Part shown: piece by piece, positions 35,486-48,785 of the stretch
Layout: every line of letters begins with the position of its first letter
How positions within the stretch are numbered: the stretch's first letter is position 1
From: Takakia lepidozioides
Lineage: Eukaryota > Streptophyta > Takakiopsida > Takakiales > Takakiaceae
Length of the DNA stretch: 64,000 bases
NCBI GenBank assembly: GCA_030704615.1
Contig: CM060734.1
Span: 54,702,042-54,766,041 of the forward strand
Direction of reading: 5' to 3'
Notes under the pieces: generated by a model
What the model saw: only the letters and a program-made list of their open reading frames with translations
What the model was told of the DNA's origin: nothing
Databases searched by the model: none
Program-made: the position numbers and the translations under genes

Positions 35486-36673
35486 CTTTTTACCCCCACA
35501 TACACCCATACAAAGCAGCCCATGGTTTTTTCATATTGCCCTAAAATTTGGCAAGGACATAGTCATGGCACCAGTGCATTGGAATTTGTGGGTCTGGAAA
35601 AAACAAGCATTTATTCTGGTCAAACCTTTTTTGGTAGGAGTATTGTCAAATTCAAGGTCCACAAAGGCATTATAATATTTCTATTTCCATGGTGGAATCA
35701 TGCCAAATTTGGAGGGGTTATACATAACCAAGCTAGGTACAATGTTGTATGGTTGAAACACTGGGCAATGAAGCATAGGCCTGGCTGGCCTTGTGTGCAG
35801 CTCTTCCCCGAGCTTCAGATCGGCGCAGGTTGCAGCTTCTCCAGAGGTTTGATGACTGGTGCAAGGATGGCCTCCTCGGCACCTGTATTTCCGACACTGC
35901 AATGCAATGGAAAGACACCTTTCCCCACCAATGGGACATCTCCAGCTGACGGGGAGGAGCAAGACTTCAATTGGCGCCACAAACGTGCAAGGGAATCTAA
36001 ATCCAAAGCACAGGTCAAGTTTTAGAGCTCAGCTTAATTTATCAAGGCACCAGCAGGTTGTTCTTAGGCACATAGGACTTGTGTCTTTTTCTGGTCTCAT
36101 CACTCAGTTTTGCATCTCGCAGCTCTAGTGCTCTTCTCTTTCTCTCCCCTTAGAATTCCTCTTAGTTCCCCCTGACTTGCAATCCTTGTAAGACAAACAC
36201 AGCTTGCAGGTTGCTCTTAGCTCTCTGATCACTCTCTGCTTTCTGATCTCTGGTGCATTGTTTGATCTCTTCTTCATGGTTCCTTTGGTCATGGGGTGGT
36301 ATCACCGCAGTAAGGCTTTACGGCTCCAGGGTGGTTATTTTTTCCACTTCCTTGTGTCCTCAATCGTCCATTAATAAATTTCCAGGGCCACTGACGGTCC
36401 CCTGTTCTGTTTTTTTCAAAAATAAAAAATAAAAAATAGAAAACTCTACACTAACACTTTTAATTGAGCTACATGATGGATACATATGTCATGGGTGTGG
36501 GACCACCGAGCTTTCAAAATGATAGAAAATACTGGTAGCATTTTCGCAAAAAAGAAGAAAAAAAACACAAACTCAAATGGGTGTTGCACATCTTTGATAT
36601 ACCCATGTCTATGTTCGTGGGGTGAGATGAGACAGTCTCTAGTCATTCGAAAAGAGAGTCGAATAGTCCAATC
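35486..36673. other. No recognised gene
   Basis: A plus-strand frame of 194 codons at 35441-36025 begins inside the hAT element and has no domain I recognise. The part 36030-36400 is CT-rich and contains an AATAAA signal (near 36373) and TGGTATCACCGC (near 36298), weakly like a retroelement primer site. Nothing else supports an LTR element. Confidence 0.3.
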
Positions 36674-37305
36674 CAGTGTTGGCCGGGTATGCCATCTTTA
36701 CATGCATATACCGCGGTTATTTGCCGGTTATGCACATATGCAGAACCGGAAAGTGCAGCCCCCACGAGAACCGGTTATGGAAGGGAACCGACAAAAGCCA
36801 TTGAGCTTCCTAACCGGCTAGAGATGTGGATGGCGTAGAGGCGGTTCTACATAATACCGTGTAGGGGTTGGTGATGGTAGTTAAGAACATGACAGATGGA
36901 CAGATCCTAAGTGGAATGTTATATCTTACCAATAACAATACGATTACAATGGTTGGGGAGACTAGGAGCACTACATTGAGAATGTCCAAGTAGATAGGAA
37001 ATTAATTAGTTGGCCATTTGGCTAAAACAATAGTTGTAAGTTGTAAGCATACTATAGGGCAGAGCCCCCAGCCTGAAGGCATAGAGATAGATGACAGTGG
37101 TTGAAATACCCACACCCAGACCCAAACCCAAACCCATAGGCCACACTCGCTTACCACCAGGCCACAACCCTCTTGTGTAGTTTTACACACATCCACAACA
37201 CAAATGCTAGAAAAAGCAAGAAAATAAAAATCCCATAACCGGCACCATCATGGAACCGACATTTTTAAAGATGGCATAACCGGTAGATTGAGAACCGGAC
37301 AAAAA
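36674..37305. mobile_element. hAT-like element C (CCGGTTAT word), right end missing
   Basis: Left end CAGTGTTGGCCGGGTATGCC matches the other three elements. Words related to CCGGTTAT/ATAACCGG fill 36690-36830 and 37235-37302. No CAACACTG terminus or copy of the left-flanking octamer GTCCAATC was found on the right, so the right end is deleted or diverged. A tRNA-like insertion interrupts the middle. Confidence 0.65.
37020..37165 (-). mobile_element. tRNA-derived SINE-like insertion inside hAT element C
   Basis: On the minus strand, A box-like TGGCCTGGTGG (complement of 37154-37164) followed by TAAGC, and B box-like GGTATTTCAACC (complement of 37099-37110). The gap between boxes contains a GGGTTT-type expansion. 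The body runs toward 37020. Confidence 0.45.
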
Positions 37306-37312
37306 AAATTCA

Positions 37313-37334
37313 GGCACTCTCTCTCTCTCTCTCC
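37313..37334. repeat. CT microsatellite
   Basis: A run of CT dinucleotides directly next to the right part of hAT element C. Confidence 0.9.
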
Positions 37335-37449
37335 CTACATAAATTTGATACACAAAGCATCGACATAAGATATTCATCTATAATTAATAGGAATGATACA
37401 AATACACAAACATGTAAGAATATATATACTATACTTCCCAACCACATGA

Positions 37450-38580
37450 TAAGGAGTGTCCCTCTTTAGGACATGGAGCTTTGGGTTGTTCCTCATGCGC
37501 TTGTCTTTATGGCCTCCTTTCCGGGAAATAATTTCCCAGTCCACTCTTTACAGCATGGATTCCGAGGAGTTGGTGGTTCTTTCCCAAAAATGGGTGAGGC
37601 TGCTGGTTTCTCTCATGTGGGTCACATATGGGATCAGGGGGACCCTTTCTTACTCCCTTACAAGTCTCCCATTATATCAGTAACAGAAGGATTGCCAGTA
37701 GCTGATCCTCTCCCTGCCGGAATCCCAAACCCAAGGCCTTTCCTTCCAGGCCTTGTCTAATGGGCTTTTCTCTTATCGCGGCGCTGTCTCCCTTCCTTGC
37801 TCTGGTTTATTTGACATCAGAGTCATCAATTGTTTAGACGGTGCTCCGAACTCTTCCCCTCCCTCCCTTGGGTGCTGAAGAAAACTGGGCTCTTCATGCG
37901 AAGCTTTTTTGGTTCTTGCAACATCCTGTTGCGGGTCTACAATTTGATCCAGGCGAATGGACCTGGATGGATACAAGGCATACTCCTTTCTTTGGTTATT
38001 CTGCAAAACTGGGGTATTCTTTTCCTAGACCCCCAATGGCACGGACTGCTACTTGGAACAAGAAATGGCAGTTTATCCTTTCCTCAAACGGTTTAGAAGC
38101 AGATCTGGAGATGACTTTGGAGGAAAGACAGACCGGCTAGAGTCTCTGCATTTCTGTGGAAAATTGTTGATCACATTTTGCCTCTTGCATTCCCAGTTCA
38201 GACTCTTCTGCCTTTTCACTTTGTCTTGTTCAGATTGAAGAATCTATGAGCACTGTTTGCTGACTTGCCCAATGGTAGCCGAAGTTTTGCCGTCTCCGCT
38301 TATTTACTCCTGGGCCAGCCTCCCAGATCTGATTCTGCTCAATCTTTCTGCTGGATCGCTCCGGTGTGCTTGTCCGATATGGGCGAAGTCTAAGGGCTCC
38401 TCCCTATGGCATATTTGGAACGTCAGATGCAGGTTTGTTTTTGAGGGGACAGCCCCCAGCATTAGGCTCCTTATGTTTAGAATCTGAAGACGGGAAGGCC
38501 TCAGCTGTTCTGGGTTCAGCTCTTTCATTGTCTCCTTTCACTGTTCCTTGTCCTAGTTTCATTGTGTTTATGTCTTAGAC
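37450..38580 (+). mobile_element. LINE C-terminal fragment (zf-RVT region), different family
   Basis: Plus-strand broken frames carry the region after the reverse transcriptase of plant LINEs: WTWMDTRHTPFFGYSAKLGYSF, FLWKIVDHILPLAFPVQTLL, EHCLLTCPMVAEV (the His/Cys motif of the zf-RVT domain) and LWHIWNVRCRFVFEG. The family differs from the LINEs in the PIG-O introns. Neither the 5' part nor a clear poly(A) end was seen. Confidence 0.75.
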
Positions 38581-38599
38581 ATTGCTTCTGTTGGTTGTC

Positions 38600-39245
38600 T
38601 GTTGTTCCCAGTGCGGCTCTCACAAGGTGGTACCCGGATGATCACACGCGGTTTTCGGGCTTGTTCGGCTTGGGGGCACTGATTGGTGTGCTCCAATGTC
38701 ATTGTTCCCAGTCATGACAATCCATGTCTCTTTTCTGTCTTAAACCTACTGAAACTTCTTCCTCAAAGCATTATCTATTGAAGAACCACCAAGGAAGATG
38801 CTTTAGCTGAGGAGACTGCTAAGAAAATAAGATACTGAGGAGAAAAAATCATTACATCACAGCAATAATTGCAGATCGCAACATACCTCAGTGAAACAAT
38901 GGAAGAACGATGTGAGGTTGCAGACTTCAATGAAATTTTCAAGAGCAAACCAGAATACCGAGAGGCTTTGCAACACCACTAAAGCAACATGCCTTTGAAT
39001 TCGCCAAAATTGAATACATTCCAGTGGGTGACTTCCTGACCAATTGATTGTTCGTTGACTAGAAACTTGTTCGAACTGCACCCGCAATTCGCGCTGCCGA
39101 AGAACATACATTGATTCTAGGCTCAAAATGAAATTCCAGGCCTACCGCTAAACACACTCCAGGACCAGCAAGTCATTTTACAACACTGAATTGAAACAAC
39201 ACCCTCACAAAAAAATATGAACCTGGACAAAGCTCAGTGAGAGGA
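38600..39245. other. Spacer between LINE fragment and NOL10 3' end
   Basis: No gene recognised. It includes the probable 3' end of the LINE fragment and the NOL10 3' untranslated region. Confidence 0.3.
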
Positions 39246-42200
39246 TTAGCTGCCACCCCGACCTCTTCCTCTACTCCGACCCCTACCACGGCCACCTCGG
39301 CCTCCATGGGTCCTATCACTTTTCAAGCCTAGGGATTGAATGCCCCGTTTATGGGGACCCCTACCTCCTCGGCCCCTAGATCCATCCTTGTCTGAGCTGC
39401 TTCTGGGAATGAAAGTGAGTTGCCGGCTTCCTCCATGGCCTCTAACCTCTTCCCCAAAAGTAGATGCACTATGATCCCATTGCCCTTTAGCTGCTGCTGC
39501 TGCTACTCTTTCCTCCAGCGGCAGGCTCCGTTCAGCAGCCAATGAGATTTGGTTCTTAAATGCTTGGGCGTGCACATCGTCCTTCGCTTCATACAGCCTG
39601 TCATGACAAACAGGCAAGGTTTAGTTTGTAGCAATTTTGCACCCATATTTCTACTATAGAAGTCCATGCTCATTTCTCATGAAGGTGAAAACACAGTAAA
39701 ACCACCTAGATCATTGTAAAAACTCATAAAGACTGAATCTCGGTAGTTGTTTGACAACCCAGAGAACATGCTGCATGCTGCAGGTCTAGAGAAGGTCAAA
39801 TTAGTCTTGCTGAAGACACGATGATGGCCCTCTTGAACAAGCAGCAAGCTCTACTGCCAAAATCAGGGGTTAATTGCAGAGAAGATTTAAGCGTGAGCCT
39901 TTTTCTTGCTATAGCCTAGTAGAAGAGAGAGGTAGAGGGAGACACTAAATTTTTTTGGGGAGTACATACCTCGGCTCTGATGCTTTCCCAGTCCTCCCTC
40001 CTTTCTCCCCCTTGCGCCGGTCCTGTTTTGGTTTGTGCTTTGGAGAAACTCTCACATCCTCATCAGAAGATGAGCTGCCAACATAGTCATCTTGCTTGTT
40101 CTCGAGGGCTGTCTCTCTTTCACTCTCACTCTCGGACACCAGGTCAAAATGTTCGTTTACCAAAGAGGTCTTCCTTTTCTCCTTGTTGGGGTGCAATGTC
40201 TGATACTCAGGTGCTTCCTCGTCGACCTCAAAAGCCTAACAGAAGGTTGTCATGTCAGTATCAAAAAAAGAAGCGGTCTCAAGTGCTGGATTTTTAGCTC
40301 ACCAAACACAAATATGGTGCATCACTGGGACGTGCATGACCTTTTTGATGGAAATTTGAGGAGACGTTCACTCTGGCAGAGAGAAAAACATTGAAATCTC
40401 TCAGAGCCATTTAGCAATGAGAATATTTGATTCATCTTTCTGGACATTAATGTATGCATCAAATCTCTGCTGTTCCTACATATTTCGATACAGTATATAC
40501 CAGTAAAAGATGAATGTATTACCTGGTCTGTGAACATAGCTGAGAAACGCTCATCCTTCAGAAGATTGAGACGTGCTTTCTTCCGTCTGCGAGCAGGCCC
40601 CTCCTGTACATTGACCTCAGGGGTCGAAGTTGAGAGCTCCTGTCTGCCGTCCCTGTCAGCATCACCCGCAGCAAGCAGACGAGCAGCCAGCTCTCGGTTC
40701 ACCTTAGGCAGTTTCTTCTTCACCTGTAGGCATATGCCACTCCACCCCTTTTGTCAAACTATCTAAACAAGTACTAGAATATGTACCAAAAACAACAGAA
40801 ATCACCTCTTCAACAGAAGACGGCGAGAACTGCCGTGGCTATTTTGCTCGGGCACACTGCAGATGGTCTGCCCTTTAGTTGCTCTTGACCTACATAAATT
40901 TGTGCTAAGTAGTCCCACCCAGTCGGGGCATGCGTAAAGCCCTCTGAAATTACTCACCTACAGACTTTCAGTACACTAGGTGGAAAATTAAAGAGTCAAA
41001 GTGCCCTATCGCACTGAAAAGCTTAACACATTATCATTCCTCTCATCACATCAGTGTAAAGCCACCCCATCACAGCAGGTAACTCGGACACCCTTTGTGG
41101 GTAACACTAACCAGGGTCCACATGAAAAATATGCCTGTCAGAAGCTCATAGGTGTGGCTTTTGCATCCCAGCACAGTAAATACATATCATATCGACGACT
41201 GACTAAGTGCAGGTTTACTCTATGAAGATCAATGCACAATTACAACCGGGTAGAGTAGGGGTCACCGTGATGCGTGTGGCTCGTTCGGCATCCAGTTTCT
41301 CACGAACACGTTGTTGCCTATATTCCTCATATGCAAAAGGGTCCGCCAATGACTTAGCCTGGTTCCCCCAGTTTTCCACTTCATCATTCAAGAAAGGCAA
41401 TAATTCTCGTGGCTAAGTTCCTGTCTATAAGCAGTTTCCCACTTCTTAAAGAATCATAGTTCCCATAAGAGACCTGGGGACAGCCATAGAGCAATACAGC
41501 TTTGGTAAATGGCTAATATAAACAACTTACAGAATTTGTCTGTGACACTGCAATAATTACCATAGTCATCTAATTGATTGTAATGTGATGACCCGAAAAG
41601 AGAGAACTTCCTTAGGAAAACATAGTAAAAAGTGCGAGGACATCAGAGGGAGCATGCAATGGTTATCTACAGAGACACTGTTAAGGGCACAGTTAGCGGA
41701 ACCAAAATTGCCAGAGGAAAGTAATGATGATCCAGTAACAAGGGAACAAGTGTTAAATTGAAGGCTGACTTATCATACTGAAAGTAGGATGTTGAGTTGA
41801 GCACTAGAGAGAGCGATGAATGCTTGCACCCTGCTCCAAGTTTGAAGTAGCACAAAGGAAAAAGAAAATGTACCCATAAGACGTTGTTTGCCGTAGCTTT
41901 GTGGCCACATGTACTCATAATAATGTACTCACAGCACAAAGGAAAAAGAGTGGTATGGAGAGCAAGACCTTAGCATAGAGGCGGTGGTCAATGAAGAAGC
42001 CATGCATGTAGGCACGCAGCAGGTTGGTGCCAAGCAAATTTGTCAGGTTTAGTTGATCCAAGTCGTCACGGGTGACAAACTTGTAGTCATCATAGATTGT
42101 GTTCTGACCTGCCTCTTCTAACTCCTCCTGTTCCACACATGAACCAAATCTTGGTTAGAGAGATGGACATACATAAATCATCATCTTATGCTAAAATGGT

Positions 42201-45200
42201 ACTTACAAAGTTCAATGCTTTTCCATTGCACATGCAGTTGCCTTAAGGATATTGACACATGGCTCCAGAAAGGGTGCAAATCACTGCGATGAACTGCCAA
42301 AGGGCTCACAATCTTCCGATGCAAAATCAAGCAATAGTTTGCCTGGTTGCAAACTTCAACTTGAGATTAAGTGATTAATTCTGGTATTTCTGTGCTGAAG
42401 TATGTGTGTGTGAGAGAGAAAAAGAAATACAGAAAGAAACATTAGACGGGCACCTGAGAGCCTGTGGGTCAAGTAGAACAACATGAAAAACTACCTCACG
42501 AAGCATGTAGAACATGGTCAACATTCTTGACAGAGAGCATGGAGGGAAAAACCTCCTCACCATTGTGGATGTTGCTAACAAGGAGCAGCTCAAAGCTCTG
42601 CTCCTGCAAACACCCAAAGGAGCTTTTCCAAAGTGGCAGCAAAGTGATTGTGCCTCATGCAGTTAGGCTATGTTGAACTTATGGTCCTCAAAGCTGAAAG
42701 CCTCTTCTGAAGATGGGGAGTCTCTAAAGAGACAACAGTCTCTGCCTAAAACCTTTTAGTTTGCAGGAGAGGAGAAAAGGGATGTCATTGGCTCTACTTC
42801 CTGGCGGTACAGACAGGACAGATTTGAGCCTTGGTGGATGTTTAGTCCGACACCCCGTCTCAATGCTGAGGATATGAGAAGTAACTCAGAAAGTATCCGA
42901 GGCCTTCATCAGGGATGCAGAGAGCTTCCCAGAGGTAGGAAGGAGTGATTAGATTGTCCTGATGACAAGGAGAGTATCACAGCTCAGTGAATGAATAATG
43001 TTGGTTCTATCATGGCCATAAACTCCATGCCTGGTTTCCATGGATCATACAGGACAAAAGCAGTAGGGGATTGCTACCATCCCAGAAGGCTGGAATGGGA
43101 CTTCCTCAGCTTAACTGTGAAAATGCTGGTCCTCTCACTTTTCTCAAGAAAGACCCTTGACCATTGTAAATGCAATAACCATGTCCACCCTATATTTCCG
43201 ACCCAAGAAACACCACAGCTTTTGGCATTGCCTTGAGCCTCTTGAGTGGGGAAAAATACAGCAAAAGAGTATCCATTGCAACAAATGTGCTTGCTGCCCT
43301 CACCAGCATACCCACAGATTGGATGCATGGTTCCCTTTGTCCTAGTTAGCTTGATGTAAAGCCGTAGCTACCCTCATCTTTTTCTTTTTTTGGCCTCCTA
43401 CTGTTTCGGCACGTGTGCAGATTTTTCCTAATCTGCTACAAACCTCTTCTGAGCTTCTTCCAGCGTTTTAATGAATAAGTGGAACTCAAAGACTATATCA
43501 GGGGCCACTCAGTGCACTGGACAAGATTGGTAAAGAGGCTCACCCTAACCTGTTACCTTTGGAACCAAACATACTTTAAGCTAAGCAGATATCCATCCAA
43601 AGGTTTTCCCAAAACATCAGTTATCTGAAATACAAATATCACTCCAAAGGACAAACATACCGTGAGATTTTCAAGGAAGGGACACCAGTTTGGAGCTGGA
43701 CCAAGAGAAGGAATGAAGTATGAGGGAATGCGCGGAGAGTCCAGAGCCATGAACAAAAGGCCACTGTTGGGCATCACACACACATCATTGATTTCCCCAA
43801 CAGGCGCCTCTATGCTGGTCATGCCATTCCCCTGCAACAGTTCTCCCCGTTTATCATACTTTAGTGGCAGCTGAGAGAGAAAAACTAAAACTTTAAAGGT
43901 CCACAGGAGGTGGTAGGAGATGAGAGAACCAAGAAAGACCATATGAGAACACAACCATCACTCACAGACAGTGCTAAGCTGCTAAGCCTTCAGAGAGTGA
44001 CTTTTGCTTGCTGCATCCTAGCATAAACCTCACACACCCAGTATAGGGGAGCAAGAAAGGGTGGACAGATAGACAGAGGTAATAAGGAGGGAGCACTCAC
44101 AGTTTGTGGGTCCCAAATACGGACAACATGACTGTCAGCAGTAACCAAATGTTTGGATGCAGTGCTCACGCTCTCATGCCATTTAATATCTACTATGGGA
44201 CTTCCATACCTGCCAAAACATTAAATAAAAGTCAAATGAGGTCTCACCGAACCCGTAGGAAGCTTTCACTTTATTCAGGCTACGGGGAAATGAAATTTTG
44301 CTCTCATCCACCTTCAAGACCTCTGGCAACTTCCATGCTTTCCAAGGAGCCAACATCCAGAAAGAGCCTAAGCATAACATGGTTCAGATGTTTCACTCTT
44401 GGTTTCTTCACTGTCGCTTCCAGTACCATTGCCAGTGTCCTGCTACTTGGGTTTGTTACCAAAACTGGCCCAGGCCAAGCCAGGTGAATGCCAAAGTTGA
44501 TATCTTGAATGGCAGAGCCCTAGCATGTTGTAAAACTTGTTTGTGTGAAGAATTTGCTCTTCAAGGAAATCTTGGATCCCACAAGGGAGGCCCTAAGAGT
44601 CACTGGGCAATCGGACCGATACCACAAGAATGTAACACAATCCATGTGAACAAGACCCTCAACCAGATAAGCTCCAATTTCACCTGGGACAAGGATAACT
44701 CCCAATCAAGTCTCATAAGAAGATGAATAGAGCCCTGTTCATGGGGAAGGGAACAATAACACAAGACACACCACTTGAATCTAAGAGAAAGGAGCGCACA
44801 TATGATCCTTGATGCGAAGGGGAGTAGATGACCGCAAATCAAAAAGCAGCACCTGGTAACCCACAACATTTGAACCACATGTTGGTGTAGTAGTGTCAAA
44901 ATAAAGAAAAACTCATGACACAGTGCACACGAACAAACCAAAATTGGACATAGTCAGTGGTCAACATGCTTTTAAGTAGACGAGAATCATCCAATACCAC
45001 CACTCCCAGACCTGGAAAAGGTATTCCGAAGCAATATTTTCTTTTCTGGCGAAATATCACCAGATTTCGACCTGAAAATGGGCCAGCTACTTGTACGAAG
45101 GAATTATGGGGGCTAAAACTCGGACAATTCGCCAAAAAGTGCGAGTAGCTGAATAGCAGGAGCCTGATTTTCTCATTGTGGTCGAGTTAAAACATGCGGC

Positions 45201-48071
45201 CTGTTATTTAGCTACTTTTCTAACCTTGCCACCTCGTTGTTCTCGCCACATGGGCGCTGGGTAGAATTCACATGTGGCCCCTCTGGCGATTTTGGAAAAA
45301 TGAAAAAACAAAAAACGCCGTTCCGAAGACAGGAGAGAATGAGATCTACCTGGCCAGCACTTGTTCCAACAGCCAGCAACATTCCTTCACGCTCCTCAAA
45401 CCGCAAAGAAGTTACCTCCTGCATACCCATGTGGAACAGATCGTAACCTTGAGAGGACCTCACTTGTGTAAGAAGAATTTGTTCTTTAGATCAAGTTGGT
45501 TATAGTGCACCACTGCTAGTTAATGGCTCTGCTGCACAAAACTACATCACATCCATCCCCTCTATCCCTCTATCCATCTCTATCTACATCTGCTTCTGCT
45601 TTTCTGCTTTCCAATACATACCTGATCTGCATTTCCTGTTGGCCCAACAGCATCAATTCGTCCTACAGCAGCCTTCTGCCTCAAATCAAAACACTCGAGT
45701 GCCCCATCGTCTCCGCCACACGCAATCAAACCATGCAGCGGGCTTCCATGACCGTCAAGAGTCAATGCACCCAAGTTAGATAGCTATGTCTTCATGTTTC
45801 AATTCAACCCAGCATACCAAAATCATCGAGGTAACTCACTGCACAAGGCAGTACCATTAAGGGCATTATAATCTGCTGTAGCCTTATACTTTAGTGCATA
45901 ATGTACAAGAAACAACTAAAGATAAAGGGCAGACTACACATACCTTCGACAGATAACATTGATACCAGGAGATCGTGTGCCAAACGGAGAGAGAAATTGG
46001 CCCTGACAATTCACCCAATCCATCCAAGCACGTTCATGCATACCACATTTGAAAGACCCAATACACAAAGTGCATTGGATGGGCAGATATTCTTTTGATG
46101 TCCTCAACTAATGTCTGGTACAGGAAAAGGGTTGAAATACAAGAAAGAACATCCAACTATCTTGCAAAAATCATGTGGAATTCCACTTAGACCTGGGGAG
46201 AAGAGAGACAACAAACCTGCTCCAAATTGAGTCGGTAAACTTCAGGTGATGAAGCAGCAACAAGTAGATCACACGACCAGCGGTCATAAGCCAAGTCCCT
46301 CCCCATTCTGTCAATCCCCCATCATCAAATGCTCCTGATGGTCAAAAGAATCACCTTTCTTGTATATGGCAGATAACCAATCTCCTTGTCTGGAATGGGA
46401 GAGTAAAAGACTTTTCCCAACAGGAAAAAAACCCCAAATGTATGGGACATCTAGCTCTCTGTCTTTCTTTATGTGTCTCTTCTGTCTATACACTGTTGGA
46501 TCAAAACCTCACCACTGGCTCCAGGAGAGTCCATATAAAGCAGGGTTTATTCCATCTTGCATCTATGATGGAGGTGAAGAGGACCTTGGAATTCGAGTGC
46601 TGAAGTAGCTTCCAAATTTGGCATGCAGGCACACTGAGCGGTCTGCGCACAGAAAGGCCAGTTTGGAGTAATCATCTCCTAGTACCTGTAATCATATGTC
46701 AGCTAGTGTTACTCTCACTCCAGCCCAACAGCTACCTCCCTCCCTCCCTCTCTCCTTCCGTCATACTGGACTTCAGTCATCAGTCATAAAATACCAAAAA
46801 GAAAGAACCGTCTATGGGAACATAGCTTTGCTGAAAGAAAAATACCTGAAAGTCAATAATTTCCGAATTTAGGTGTCGCTTAAACTTGAGCGATAACTGG
46901 CTCAGCTCATATACACGCACCTGAGGGGGGTAAATGCCTGCATTCATGCATCACCTTCAATGATGGACACCATTCAGACCAAATGGAATAATAACATGAA
47001 GGAGGAGACAGAAAGGCCATTGGACACCTACGATATAAAACTCGAGGAAGAGACAGAACCAAAGGGTGAGGGTGATACCAGGGTCTGAGTGCATGTCACA
47101 AATAGATATTCATACACATGTAACAATGCATGCTCTACACAGTGAGAGAAAACACATGCAACATGGGAAATGGACACACTCATTAGACTTTGCTTGCCTG
47201 CCTTTGCAGCGGGGGAGAGAGACTGGAGACTTGAGTGGGCCACTTTTGTTTTGGTGAGAGGGAAGAGAAACGTGAATATATACCAGAAGCAATGAGGAAC
47301 TCGCCATTGGGAGTGGATTTGATACGGGTAGCAGCTGTATCAAATTCCAAGTCTTGAACCAGCTCTATCCTCCGGCGATACTCTGCTCCATCAACGCATA
47401 CCAAAAATTATCAATAACTGGACATTTCTAGACATGGCAAAGACTGATCGACTGGACTTCATAAGTGATTTCAAGGATTTACAACTAAAACTGCGCCCAG
47501 GCAGAGTTGAAGCACATCCATTAGCAGGTGTGACTTCATCGAGGACATTTCTGTGTTTCACCCCAACCAGATGGACTGACCCAAAAGCTTCACAATCACC
47601 TTCAAGATATTAAACCGGAAACCCCTGGCGGGAAATTGAACATAAGTAAACCGCCACTCAACTCACATAGATCACAGTCAAAATCCAAACATTAAACCAG
47701 AATTGGACGCTCTCAAAAGTACCATCGTGCTTGATTTCGTGTGGGCGAATGTATTCGCTGGTAGTTGCGGCATCACACTACTTAACATGGACTTGTAAAC
47801 ACCAAATTCGAAAATCAAAGATCCACCAGAGAAGACCGGACAAAACGCTCAATTCAGTTGAGTGCCCTTACCCACGAGGGAGGAGCGAAGAGGAAAGAGA
47901 GAGAAAGAGAGCGAGGGAGAGGGAGAGAGACAGAGGGCATGCACCATCATCTTTGCGGAGAGCCCGCATTTTGTTGGGAGCGAGCCATGAAGCAAAAGCA
48001 CGTTGCCCTGACACAGTGTACACCTTCACCCCGTTCATAGAGGTCACCTTCATTCCCCCCTGCCCCGCCAT
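39246..48071 (-). CDS. NOL10: NOL10 / Enp2-type nucleolar ribosome-biogenesis protein
   Basis: WD40 protein of the nucleolar small-subunit processome, needed for 18S rRNA maturation. ATG at 48071 (MAGQGGMKVTSMNGVKVYTV). Exons at about 48071-47942, 47403-47284, 46939-46847 (QVRVYELSQLSLKFKRHLNS), 46686-46612 (GDDYSKLAFLCADRS), 46297-46217 (RDLAYDRWSCDLLVAAS), 46020-45950, 45774-45620 (GLIACGGDDGALECFD), 45463-45348, 44861-44808 (VLLFDLRSSTPLRIKDHM), 44214-44101 (YGSPIVDIKWHES), 43870-43640 (IPSYFIPSLGPAPNWCPFLE), 42130-41985 (LRAYMHGFFIDHRLY), 41370-41265 (ADPFAYEEYRQQR), 40720-40525 (KKKLPKVNRELAARLL, then the NUC153 motif LLKDERFSAMF), 40238-39972, and 39599-39246. The C-terminus is a Gly/Arg-rich RGG tail typical of nucleolar proteins. 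The order matches the full-length family with no missing block. It lies in the same direction as the upstream fucosyltransferase. Confidence 0.94.
42480..43340. other. Unexplained 1.5-kb NOL10 intron
   Basis: The intron between the exons ending at 43640 and starting at 42130 is the largest in NOL10. Its sequence resembles neither a LINE nor a SINE seen here. Broken open stretches on the plus strand (for example 42464-42676 and 42991-43236) have no recognised homology. Confidence 0.25.
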
Positions 48072-48300
48072 CGCCTCTGTGTGTGTGTGTGTGCAGCTCT
48101 CTCTCTCTCATTCAGAATTGCAGACCTCGAAACAGAAATCTTGTGCGTGAATTTTTGGAGTTCCTAAGCCCTAAACCCTAGCTTTGGGCTGATAAAACCC
48201 TAAACCTTAGGTTCTCTATGATGTTCCCTGTTCCCTGAGGTTTGTGGTCATCGACATGTTCACAATTCCATGCGGGGAGCCATTGTCTCTGTCGCGCATG
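48072..48300 (-). promoter_or_regulatory. NOL10 promoter with telo-boxes
   Basis: About 100-130 bp upstream of the start codon, CTAAACCCTA (48171-48180) and AAACCCTAAACC (near 48196-48207) are telo-box motifs found in promoters of plant ribosome and nucleolar genes. This fits the predicted function. A GT run followed by a CT run (about 48078-48112) lies in the probable 5' leader. Confidence 0.6.
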
Positions 48301-48599
48301 CTGGTGGTGTGAGGGTTTGTGAATGTTGAGAGACGCACGAGTTTGGAGTGATTGCATGCTTGGTTTGCCTTCAGGCGGCATTGCATATGGCAGAACAAAA
48401 GAAGTGAGAGAAGAGGATCATGCAGGCACCACATGAAGCTAGACAAACGATCCAACTCCGACCGAGAAAATGGCCGAAATCGGTCGCAAAAATCGTGAGA
48501 ATCTAATTTTTGTTGTTACACGTGAATTAGTTTGCTAATATCTTCGAACTTGAAAAACTAGGTAACTTGAAGCAGCTGCATTCAGTCCCTACAAAAATT

Positions 48600-48760
48600 G
48601 TCCGTGCATGCATCCACGTAGAGGGATTCGAACTTACATGTTCAAATCTACTGTTAACAGGATGTCCAGAGTTGGATCGTTCTGATCTAGATATCGCTCA
48701 GAGTTGTCTAAATTTGGAGTCATCAACCAAGTTTTGCTGTCGGACAGCCAAAGGAAGGAC
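48600..48760 (-). mobile_element. Possible degraded tRNA-related SINE
   Basis: The minus strand contains a B box-like GTTCGAATCCC (complement of about 48624-48634) preceded by TGTTAACAGT, like an Asn-type tRNA anticodon loop. The A box region is poor. It lies just after the fucosyltransferase stop. Confidence 0.3.
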
Positions 48761-48785
48761 ACTAAGATTTGACGTAGGGATCTTG

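Noticed and set aside
33900-36420. LTR retrotransposon or solo LTR (TATA-like box near 34126, AATAAA near 36373, TGGTATCACC near 36298)
   Set aside because: No matching LTR pair, no gag-pol remnant and no target duplication could be found. The signals are too short to count.
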